A stretch of DNA of 64,000 nt from Misgurnus anguillicaudatus (Eukaryota > Chordata > Actinopteri > Cypriniformes > Cobitidae): the NCBI RefSeq assembly GCF_027580225.2, contig NC_073348.2:21844501-21908500 (forward strand), written 5' to 3'. Under the pieces are notes generated by a model. The model saw only the letters and a list, made by a program, of their open reading frames with translations. It was not told where the DNA came from and did not search any database. Below are positions 36,786 to 47,500 of the stretch, piece by piece (position 1 is the stretch's first letter; every line of letters begins with the position of its first letter). The translations under genes and the position numbers were made by a program.

Positions 36786-38581
36786 TTACGACATATTGAA
36801 GGCATAGCTTCTAGTTCTTTTGCGACCACTTCAGGTACTCAAAATGGCGGAAGACAAGTTTGAGATGTGAGTGACGTCAGCTGATATTCACGAATAGGCC
36901 TACAGTATATATTTGTGGATACACAGCTGCTAACTGGACCAAACTTGTTGCCGAACTTGCCAAACTTGACTAGAAATGCAATCGTATAGCCTTATATAAA
37001 ATCCGAGTGGCCAAACCCGAAACCCGGATTGTCCCCAAAACAGACTGGTTTAGTACATGCAATATGAATAATGGAAATGCAAATAGGAGGGCCCGTAGGG
37101 TGGGTGTGATGTTGAGCGTGGTGCTGACTCAGCTTAAGCAGATGAGCAGAAGTAGCGATGACTGCCATTAGCATCCATATCTTCCCAAGGAGTGAAGACG
37201 TACTGTGCACAGGGGGCTTCCCGCATAGGTGGGAAACGACCTGTCGGCAGCGAGCTGACACTCGCTCTGTCTTCAAGGCCAACACTGGCACCTTTCTACA
37301 ATAATGTGCTTTGGAATCAAGTACTGTCTGCCCAAATAAGGGCAGAGGCTGGTGTTATATCGGTGATATATTGTACTTCTATGATTACAAGTCAATGTAC
37401 CACTTTTAGTAGGTTCACTGGCTACTTAGTTACATTGGGCAAAAAAATGTATTGGAATGTAGTCATACCTCACTACTTTACTCCTATGAAATAGCGTATT
37501 TGTTTTCATGATGTCTTGCATCAACTCTAAAATAGTTTTAACTTCAAGTGCCCTACCAACACGTCTATCAATTAACCTTTCTTCAAACCCTGGGAATTCT
37601 TTTAAGCTTTCCCCAAAAGTCAGTCGACATATGAACCTCTGTTTTGTTGCTTTGTTGGACGCTTGGATTTGCACTTGGGAATTGTGCATCAGGCTTTTGC
37701 CTAGAACAGGTGTTGTTTTATTTATCACACCAACAGAAATAACCTTTACATCTGGTGTGTGTATGTTTGTCGGCGGCTTGGTGTCATAGTGTGATCTGAC
37801 AGAAGAGTTTTTAGGTCTAAAGCACCCAAAGAAACAACGTCCTCACCTTTCTTCACAAATAGAGCATAAATCGTCAAAAACAGTCACTGTTTCAAAGTTC
37901 ACCTCTGTGCGGCGCGCAGACGAGCTTATTATGGCGTGGAGTCAGAAAAAGATGAGAAGAAAAACGACAGCTAGGTGCTTGGGTTGAGAAAAAGATGGAG
38001 GTGTAGTGCTGTTGGGTTTGCTGGGTGATTAATGGACTGTGTTGTAACGCTGCGAAAGTGAGATAATAAAGAAAGCAATGCCCTTTGTGTTGCAGTCTCT
38101 GTTTCCGGCTTTATCTCCCTTAGATTTAATGATCAAGCACCGGTCTTCCATATAGATGCAGTTAAACCCAATCAGTGCAAACTTAAAGTGGCTTGTTTCT
38201 TCTACATCCTACCGTTAACCACAAAGATATGGCCATTTGGCATGCAAATATAAGCAATTGATCAGTGTGTCAGCATGGACGCCCATTTTATCTTACTTTG
38301 AAAAGCATTATGCACTATTATGTTGGAGACAAACAAAATAATTAAATACATATGCATAAAAGTTGGGTTGTATGTGCATTTAATTTAAAACAACAGTTAT
38401 TCCCAAAATTGAAATATTTAGCTTTTATTTAACCTAAAAATCGGATGAATTGCAAATCATTTAATCATTTAAACAAATTTTGTGAATCTTTTTTAAAGTC
38501 AATTAGAGAAAAAAAGTTCCTGATTTACATTTTTGCGTTCATGCTGTTAGAAACAAAATGGTCAAAATATCTACTGTACCC
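36786..38581. other. Unassigned DNA with one uncertain open frame
   Basis: No transposon ends were seen. A minus-strand frame of 100 codons at 37426-37728 is the longest here. It is not recognised and is discussed as an observation only. Confidence 0.3.
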
Positions 38582-38715
38582 CAGCTGTCATTAGGGGAGT
38601 ACCCTTTAAAACGGTCCTAATATGTACCATTAGGTACAGACATGTATACACTTGGTATGAATATGTGTCTCTGAAATACATATATATTTATCTTTGAGGT
38701 ATCAGTAAGCTCTCG
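38582..38715. repeat. Interspersed repeat R1, copy 3
   Basis: CCTTTAAAACGGTCCTAATA and spaced GTACC/GGTAC motifs match the other R1 copies. Confidence 0.5.
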
Positions 38716-39054
38716 TACCCGGATGTCCGGACAAAAGTAACAAAGCAATTGTGACTCGTCACGGAAACCAGTGACACAAGTCGGCAGCACAAGTTTCGAG
38801 AAAATGAGAAATAAAGGATTTTTTTTAAAATTTGTGATTTCCGTTTTATTGCAGAATCAGTTAGTTGAGATCTCGAAGAAGCCCCTCCATGTTTGAGATA
38901 GAAGTTTTTGTATATTTAAAAGGGTACATTTTGCGGTTGAAATTGGCTTGTTTTTCCGGAGAGCGTGCGGCGGGGGGCATCATTGTCTGTGTATATTTAC
39001 ATACTGGATAAGCGGGTGTTTTTGCCCTCACCCCCAAAGGGAACAGCGTGGCTC

Positions 39055-39235
39055 CTTAATAGGGATAGTTCGCCCAAAAATGAAAATAATGTCATTAATG
39101 ACTTACCCTTATGTCGTTCTAAACTCGGGAGAACTCCGTTCATCTTCGAAACACAGTTTAAGATGTTTTGGTCCGGAAAGTTTTTTTCAACCATGCTAAA
39201 TAAATTTCTAAATAATTTTTCTAATAACACATAGT
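39055..39235. repeat. Truncated fish DNA-element end
   Basis: The tract TAGGGATAGTTCGCCCAAAA onward resembles a very common fish repeat end (TTAA-type, AGGGATAGTTCACCC). No partner end was found downstream, so this is a fragment. Confidence 0.45.
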
Positions 39236-40214
39236 TTTTCTTCTGTCATGTGTTGTACTGATCCATCTACAGGTTATTGCTGTAACACATCCAGATGATT
39301 TCCTTCTGAGTTTTTCGAAATTAAAGTATATTAGGTTTAAATGTCAGGAGTTTCTGTTGGGACAACAGTTACACTTGTTACTTATTTGTTGCAAAGATAA
39401 GCGACAAAATATGTTTGCACTTATATATTATCAAGGTCATTATCATGTATACTAAAAACAAGTGTAAGGCAAAAATTTAAGTTACTTTCGTCTCAGCTGA
39501 CATGGTCAAAAGTAACAATGCGCTACTTATGTTGAAAGTGAAATTATACTGAAATCATTTTACATTTGTTCAAAATTCCACCTGGTATTGATAGACCACA
39601 CTTGTGAGTTACTGACCACGTAAGGGATAATCCACGGCTAGCCATGCATTAATGGATTTTAATGCACGACGTAGAGGCGAAGAACCACCCGACGCGTAGC
39701 GGAGCACCCACGCATCTCCCTCTCTCAAAGTCTTCTATTTGGTCTTGTGCCTGCGCCCATTTCTCAAAATTGCCATATTCACCATACAAATTAAACGATA
39801 TGCAAAATCATCCACTTTTCTACCTAAATAAACGTTTTCATATGTGTCTCTCACTCAGTTCGCAAGTGTAACTGTGTTACTATGGTTACTAATGTTTATA
39901 ATAGCGGATTAATTTCTAACTGTAATCAAACTGAATGGAACTACCTGTGCATTAAACGGTTTTAATGCACACCTTCCAGCCACTCAGAATCGAGTATTTA
40001 AACAGACAATGGTATAAAACAAAAATATATATCTGTCAAAAACAATGTCTTCTAAAATTAAGTTTTTCTGAAAAAATTATACTTCACCCCTGCTCTGTCC
40101 TACTAATATATAGGTGCAAAGATTTGAAATGTTATGTACATATTTTGACCACTTTTCTGAAACTGTATCCAAAGTGACTGATAAAGTATACAGTACATTT
40201 TATTAGTATGTGTG

Positions 40215-40280
40215 TTACTTGGTTGTGAACCCATGACCTTTTTGGCTGATAATGCATTGCTGTACCAACTGAGCCACAGT
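40215..40280 (-). mobile_element. tRNA-derived SINE head (fragment)
   Basis: On the minus strand an A-box-like TGGCTCAGTTGG (complement of 40267-40278) is followed by a B-box-like GGGTTCACAACC. It abuts the TAA of the Harbinger-type MITE at 40283. A SINE body and tail are not evident. Confidence 0.6.
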
Positions 40281-40282
40281 AA

Positions 40283-40715
40283 GGGGCCAATTACACCAAA
40301 CGCATTTATGGCAGTTGCAGGCGCCTTTAATTAATGATTTTGTATGAACAGTAGGCACGCGTTATTTGTGCGCACAGAACGCCACGCGTTTTAGTGCTGA
40401 GAGTGCCCAACATCATCTGCGTTCTTCCATTGTCCAATCGAATGAGGGGAGAGGCGGGCTTTCTGTTGTGGTGACAGAAGTTTATAATGGCTTGAAACAA
40501 CCGGACTACAGTCACTCACTGTCTCCTGTGTGTTTCTGCACCTCTCACCCTCGATCAATGTCAGAGCGTCCTCTTTTTAAAATTTCTGCTAATATGACAG
40601 TTAACAACAAAAGAGCACTCACGCTTCAATATTTGATTGACAGAACAGCTGGTGGTTGCCTAGCAATATAAAAGCCATGCCGCACTGCTCTTTTTTTAAA
40701 ATGACCCAAAAAAGC
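40283..40715. mobile_element. MITE C family, second copy (right end lost)
   Basis: The left end GGGGCCAATTACACCAAACG follows TAA (40280-40282), and the interior matches 4141-4600, including TCCAATCGAATGAGGGGAGA. The terminal repeat expected at the right is missing; similarity stops near 40715. Confidence 0.8.
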
Positions 40716-42235
40716 AGTCCGACGAACTGTTCCCAGAAACTGTTTGCACACTGTTCCCAGAAACTTCTATGCCAAATGTGCTAAATAACTTAAATTGCTG
40801 TCACTTACATGCAACTCTTGTGTGGCTTTAGAAGACTTCAAAAGATATCAAAAAAGTTGTTTGGACCATTTTTAGGGTGCATCATTTTTGAAACTTTAAA
40901 GCTCCAGTTCCCACTGTAATTGCACAGATACCAGCACAGTCTCCATTCTTCTTGTCCACAGAAGAAAGTAAGTCACAAGGTTTGAACGTCAAAAGGACAA
41001 CCACATTTTCACTTTTTCCCATGCCCTTTTATTACAATAAGAAATATTCCTTGCACCTCTTGTTCAGGTGCCCTATTTTCCCAGGAAGCAGCTGTCTGAG
41101 GTGCAGCACCAAGAAACGCAATTCGGTCCCATGAGCTTCTGTTGAGAGCAGGTTTGCCTACGCACAAAATTCAGGGAAATGTAACGTGTGTTCAGCAAGC
41201 TTTCACTCAGCGTTCCCACAAGCCTTGTCAGTTTTGTAAAACTCAGCAAGGCTTCTCTGTATCATTGTATGGGCTCACGTGTCGACTGTAGGCATGTACA
41301 ATAACGCTTGCCGGCAGGAGACGAAATTTGGGGCCAGAGGCATTTTTCCTTCTTTGTGTTTGCAAGAGAAAATCTGTATTTATTCAGAGCTCTATAAGGT
41401 GGTACATAGTGCGGCTAGACCATTTCATTATTCAAGTGTTGTAAAAGCCAAAAGCACAACAGCCCTGTGAAGAAAATCCACATCATTAAAGTTAATGCGG
41501 TTAGAAAAGGACTACAAAGCAAAATAACTTCCAATTTTCCCCTTTAAAAGCAAAAGTATGTTAATGAGATCACTTTACCATTTTCTAAAAAAGCAAATGT
41601 ATGTAAACAAAAAGTAAAGTAATTTTACTAATTGTTGGCAACACACTAATTTACCAATTTAGTCACACTGTAAATGCTTTTATTGTACCACATATACATG
41701 TGAAAGCTGTTACGTTAGTTTAATCTGGAAAATGGTCTGAAATGGCTTGGTAGCATTGTTGTATCAATGTTGCATAATACAAGCTACTACAGTCTGTTTC
41801 ATTTTACTGATGAACAGAATGGTCATACTAGTCCACCAGGTAGACCTGCAGCAAACCAGCACTGATCCACATAAATCAATCGGACCGAAGGGGCAGAGTT
41901 TTGCTGTTAATTCTGCACAAGTTAGTCCCCGCTGGTGGATGCGATTATTACATCATGCCAAGATGGCTAAATTCATGTCACGTACTTCTGGAGAGTCAAC
42001 AGGCAGCCAAGCAACTGCCATGGAGATGAATGAGCAAGGATCCCTTAATGCATGGGCTTGCATTGGCTGAAGGCTCAGCAGCCCATGCCATATACAGCAC
42101 ACAATCTTTTATAAGACAGGTGTTTCTCTATGAATTTTTTATTTTTTTTGAAGGGCTTTGTAATTTGCCTTTAAGCAAACCTGTTAGAGTAAAAAATAGA
42201 TACAGTTTATGAAGCCTTTGCACTAAAAGCATATG
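40716..42235. other. Unassigned DNA left of the gypsy element
   Basis: No supported genes or element ends. A 107-codon frame at 41747-42070 has no recognisable domain. Confidence 0.35.
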
Positions 42236-42239
42236 TTTG

Positions 42240-44520
42240 TGTCACGGCTAGGGGCGGGCTGTTAAATACTACAGCCACGCCCCTTCTCAACTTCCACCTC
42301 GAGGAGGTCCCCAAAGCCAACCCAATGACCAGACAACACGAGAGCAGGTAAATATTAAAACAAACTTTATTTAAATATTTAAAATAACTTGGGGAATGGG
42401 GAAGGGGCAATTAAAACTAAGCGTCCTCTCTGCCTTCCAGGCAGACCACAGCACAGGAAGGTGGCAGGAAGGGGAAGAGGGCAACGGGGGTTCCAGGGGC
42501 TGGTGACCAAAGATATAGGGGGAGGGAACGGGAGACACAGGCTCCTGCCAACTCCGCTGTCCGTGGCGCCCTCCTCTTCTTTCCTGGAGGCAAAAGACAA
42601 AATAGTGTGACTTAGGGGTTTAACTCTCTCTTCGCCCGTGGTACCTGTATCACGCTAGTCGGATGCTTCACTGCTCACTCTCCTTTCTTCCTCTTCCTAC
42701 GGGCAGCAACTGGGAACACAAAGACACGCTTAATCTGGACTTGGATCGTCCTCACCCTGCTGATTACAGCTCTCGGTAAGTATAGCTTTTCCGCAGTTCG
42801 TTCTCCTGACGTTCACTCTCGTTCTCTCTTTCTTCACAGGCAGCTTGGACACAACAACACGGTTAGTGCAACTTGGATACTTCTCACCTCTCTGCTGTTT
42901 ACAGCTCTGGGTATGTATGACTGTCCGCAGTTCGTTCTCCTGACGTTCACTCTCGTTCTCTCTTTCTTCACAGGCAGCTTGGACACAACAACACGGTTAG
43001 TGCAACTTGGATACTTCTCACCTCTCTGCTGTTTACAGCTCTGGGTATGTATGACTGTCCGCAGTTCATTCTCCTGACGTTCACTCTCGTTCTCTCTTTC
43101 TTCACAGGCAGCTCGGACACAACAACACAATTAGTGCAACTTGGATACTTCTCACCTCTCTGCTGTTTACAGCTCTGGGTATGTATGACTGTCCGCAGTT
43201 CATTCTCCTGACGTTCACTCTCGTTCTCTCTTTCTTCACAGGCAGCTCGGACACAACAAACACAGTTAGTGCAACTTGGATACTTCTCACCTCTCTGCTG
43301 TTTACAGCTCTGGGTATGTATGACTGTCCGCAGTTTGTTCTCCTGACGTTCACTCTCGTTCTCTCTTTCTTCACAGGCAGCTCGGACACAACAACACACT
43401 TAGTGCAACTTGGATACTTCTCACCTCTCTGCTGTTTACAGCTCTGGGTATGTATGACTGTCCGCAGTTCGTTCTCCTGACGTTCACTCTCGTTCTCTCT
43501 TTCTTCACAGGCAGCTTGGACACAACAACACAGTTAGTGCAACTTGGATACTTCTCACCTCTCTGCTGTTCACAACTCTGGGTAAGTGCAGCTTTTCCTC
43601 AGCTCGCTATACGGTGTTTTGGTCGACGATACACGGGGGCGGGCTTACGACAGCTGGCCTGCACAGAAAGGCGAACGGCGATGGTTTCCCCAGGGGGCGC
43701 CGGGGGCCAAAACCCTCTCGGCGAATGCGCTGGTCAGCAGGGGGGCGAACCGTCACACCGTCTCGGGCCGAGCGCTGCCCTATCCTCAATGCCCGTAGGG
43801 CGATCGAATACCGGACAGGGCCGCCCCTTTGTAGAGACCACGGGGCGGCGGAACTCCTTCGCCTCTCACTCTGCCACAAGGGAAAACACACAGGTAAAGT
43901 AGCAATATACCGGCCCGTAGTTGTACTCACACACGCACTGCCAGCATCCAAGTCTTCACCGCCACACTCTGAAAACTGTCGACACACAGACGGGGGCGAC
44001 TCCCAAAGGCCCACACTGTCACTTCACACTTAAATCGCACACAGCGTACAATAAATTATGTTACTCACGACCGTCAGCCTCTCCGTCTCTTCCTCAGTAG
44101 AAGGGATGATGCGGGGTACGTCTGACAAGACGCACAGCAACCCACAGCAAATACACAGCACCACTTCAACGTGAAAGGTTTTCAAATTACATGGACTCAC
44201 CCACCACACTACAGGTGTACACACGAGACGCCCGACGTCCTCCACTTCGCTGAGGTCGGATGGGGGCGATGACAATACGGCCGGAGTATTTAGCTCTGCT
44301 GCTATGGCTGCTGAGTCCAACTATTCCTGCGGCTCACCTACCACGCTAGATCAGGGGTAGGGCCGCCCTCCTCTTCCTGGAGGTGTTCGACGATACACAG
44401 GTTAGTGGTTGCACTTCATTTAAATCCAGGGGGAGGATGTCACAAGGTGACGATCTTTTTGGGCGGAACCAAAAGTCGGGAAACTTTGGTTCCGCCCAAA
44501 AAGATCGTCACCTTGTGACA
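42240..44520 (-). repeat. Gypsy 3' LTR (2.3 kb, rearranged)
   Basis: Bounded TGTCACAAGG...CCGTGACA on the minus strand, this LTR aligns with the 5' LTR over most of its length. It carries six tandem 134-bp units (starts 42840, 42974, 43108, 43242, 43377, 43511), two more than its partner. A 101-bp palindrome at its U3 edge replaces the segment 51508-51911 of the 5' LTR. An AATAAA motif lies near the 3' end (complement of 42367-42372). Confidence 0.93.
42840..43587. repeat. 134-bp tandem repeat array in the 3' LTR (6 units)
   Basis: Units begin GGCAGCTNGGACACAACA and end in a pyrimidine-rich tract TCTCTCTTTCTTCACAG. One unit is 135 bp because of an extra A. On the plus strand each unit looks like a miniature exon between an acceptor-like tract and a donor-like GGTATGT. 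Confidence 0.95.
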
Positions 44521-44529
44521 TCCTCCCCC
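44429..44529. repeat. 101-bp palindrome at the U3 edge of the 3' LTR
   Basis: Perfect 45-bp arms (44429-44473 and 44485-44529) run outward from an 11-bp loop AGTCGGGAAAC. The right arm comprises the normal LTR edge plus the first nine bases of the polypurine tract; the left arm is an inverse copy of both. Confidence 0.95.
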
Positions 44530-44532
44530 GCC
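44521..44532 (-). promoter_or_regulatory. Polypurine tract
   Basis: GGCGGGGGAGGA on the minus strand directly abuts the 3' LTR start TGTCACAAGG. It would prime plus-strand DNA synthesis. Nine of its bases are duplicated in inverse orientation at 44429-44437 inside the LTR. Confidence 0.85.
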
Positions 44533-44540
44533 AATGCATT

Positions 44541-47500
44541 CTAGTCCCTGGAATGCCTCGGGGTCGTCCACTCACCGTAACGGGAAGGGGGGCGGCCTCG
44601 GTTCTCCCGTTGGGAGCGTCTCACGGGTAAATCAGGTTCAGCTGGCTCGTGTGCTAGCTCTGGTGGTCTCGGGGGTTCAGCTGGCTCGGGTGCTAACTCT
44701 CGCTGCCTTTGGGCGGCCAGGGGTTCAGCTGGCTCGGGTGCCAACTCTTGCTCTCTCGGGGCAGCCGGGGGCAACGCCAACACGGGTCGGCCTGGTACCA
44801 CAGCCCATCCTCCCATCCAGGGGGCCGCTGGCACCGGCTCCACAACCCTTTCCTCTGCTGTTTCAGGATAGTTGGGGCAGGGGCGAATCATGTTCCGGTG
44901 TACCACACGCTCAGGGCCGGCCTTTCCTTCCGGCCGGATGGTGTACACCGGCTGTCCCGGTCTCTGCTGCCTACAAATCACATACGGGATGGTCTCCCAG
45001 CGGTCACTTAGCTTTCCTTTGCCTTGCCGCCTATTGTCCCTCGCCAAGACCCTCTCTCCTGGTAACAGGGGGGCGTCCCGGGCCGTCAGGTCATACAACC
45101 GCTTGTTCTTCTCCCCCGTTGTCTGTATTTTCCTCGATACTTGCTCGTAGGCGAAGTGTAGCCGCTGGTGATGGCGTCCCACCCACTCGGTCACACTCAC
45201 TTCCTCCTGGCCGGCTGCCACTCCTAAGACCAGGTCCGTGGGCATCCGCACATGTCTGCCGAACATCAGGTAAGTAGGGGCATACCCCGTCGTACTATGT
45301 ACACTGTTATTATATGCTTGTAGTAGGTTCGGTAAAGCACTCACCCAGTCGCTCTGCTGCTGTTGATCCAAGGTCCCTAGTAGCCCCAACCTCTCGCAGC
45401 TGCCATTTCCTTGGGGATGGTACGACGTCGTGTGGGTCTTGGTACACCCATACAGCTGGCATAATTCTCGGATCACCTTTGACTCAAAGTTGGCCCCTTG
45501 ATCCGAGTGCAAGAACTCCGGGCATCCAAATGTCTGGAAGACGTTCCTCCATAGAGCAGTCGCGGTGGTATTAGCTGTCTGATCGAGGGTGGGGACTGCC
45601 CATGCGTATTTGGTGAATAGGTCGGTGATCACCAAGATGTTTTGGTAGCGGTCTTGTGGCCGGCCCAGTGTCAGGAAGTCCATTGCCATAATGTGGAGGG
45701 GGGCTTTGGCATGGATGGGCACCATCGGCGCTCGAGCCTCTCGCCGGGATTTAAACAGCATACACCTGGGACAAGCCTGGATCAAACTACGTACTGTGGC
45801 TTCCAGCCCTGGCCAATAGAAAAATCTGCGCAGCAGTGATATGGTCCTCTCTTGTCCCTGGTGCCCCAGCTGATCATGGTAGGCTGAGACTAACGCTGTC
45901 GTCTGATCAGCGGGCACCACGATCTGGCGCACCTCCTCGCCTAGCTTCGGGTCACTGACCTTTCTGCACAGCACTCCTTCCTGTAGTTCCAGCTTGTCCC
46001 ACTGCCCCAGTAGCCTTCTCCCCGTCTCTGTCTGGGCTAGTCTTTCTGGCGACGTTGGCCATCGGCCCTGCTCCACCCACATCTTCACCTGACACACATC
46101 CTGATCCCGGGCCTGCCTCTCCATCCACCGACGGGGGTCCCACCCCCAGTTCCCGGGCACGGCCTCCTGTTGTCCTCCTGGGGCGTCCACGGCCCCTATC
46201 ATATAGTCCCCCCTCGGGCTGTCCTCTTCTTTGCCCCCCCGGCACCCGGGGTCGTCCACCTCCGGCAGCCTCGAAAGGACATCAGCGTTTGTGTGCTCTC
46301 GCCCAGGTCGATACTGCAAGTGGTAATCGAAGTTGGCCAGCTGGGCTACCCACCGCTGTTCCACGGCCCCCAACTTCGCCGTCTGCAAATGCACCAGAGG
46401 ATTGTTATCTGTGATTACTGTTACCTTGGCACCCCAGAGGTAGTCTTTAAACTTCTCACTTAGGGCCCACTTCAGGGCCAGCAACTCCAGTTTAAACGAG
46501 CTGTAATTCGCATCGTTCCTCTCTGCTGGGTGGAGGCTTCGGCTTGCGTAGGCGATCACCCGCTCCGTTCCTTCTTGTCGTTGGGCCAATACGGCCCCCA
46601 GCCCCAGGTTGCTTGCGTCTGTGTACAAAACAAATGGCTTAGTGAAGTCTGCGTATGCCAAAATGGGTGCCTGTAACAGTTCCTGTTTTAGCCTCTGGAA
46701 CGCAGCCTCACAAGGGTCGTCCCAGTTGATGGAGGGTGACCCACGTCCCCGGCTTCGCCCTGTACCAACCAGCAACTGGTTGAGAGGTTTAGCAATCTTC
46801 GAGAAGTCTTTTATGAATCGTCTGTAATAACCCACGAATCCCAGAAATGATCGTACTTGCCTCACGGTCTTGGGTGCATTCCAGTCTCTTACTGCAGAGA
46901 CTTTTCCAGGATCTACGGACACCCCCGCGGCGCTGACCACATGACCCAGGAAATGGACTTCTCGCCTCAGCAGATGGCATTTATCGGGTTGCAGTTTCAG
47001 CCCATATTTCTCCATGGCCTGGAAGACCTCTTCGAGGTGCCGAAGGTGGGAATCAAAATCTGGGGAATACACAATCACATCATCCAAATATACTAAGACC
47101 GACTCCATCAACTGACCTCCAAGGCAGCGCTGCATCAGACGCTGGAACGTGGCCGGAGCGTTACAAAGCCCGAAAGGCATCCGTTCCCACTCAAATAGTC
47201 CAAACGGGGTCGTAAAGGCGGTCTTCTCTCGATCTGCCTTGGCCACCTGCACCTGCCAATACCCACTGGCCAGATCTAGAGTGGAGTACCATGCGGACCG
47301 CGTGAGACTGGCAAGGGAGTCTTCAATCCGCGGTAAGGGAAAAGCATCTTTCTTGGTTACCAGGTTGAGCTTACGATAATCCACACAGAACCTCCATGCC
47401 CCTGACTTCTTCTGTACAAGCACGATGGGGGCCGCCCACGGGCTACTGCTCTCCCGGACGATGCCCCGCTCCAGCAGGCCCTGCAAGAGTGTGCGTACCT

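Noticed and set aside
42840..43587. Regular repeats resembling a CRISPR array
   Set aside because: The repeat covers the whole 134-bp period with no unique spacers, and it lies in a eukaryotic LTR; it is a tandem repeat.
43181..44033. Open frames of 99-150 codons in the 3' LTR (also 50514-51120 in the 5' LTR)
   Set aside because: They exist on both strands, follow the tandem repeat and differ between the two LTRs. No domain is recognised.
44521..44543. env gene downstream of pol
   Set aside because: Only 20 bases separate the pol stop from the 3' LTR, so there is no room for env.
44534..45277. 247-codon plus-strand frame
   Set aside because: It is the complement of the GC-rich pol C-terminal region; the pol frame explains it.
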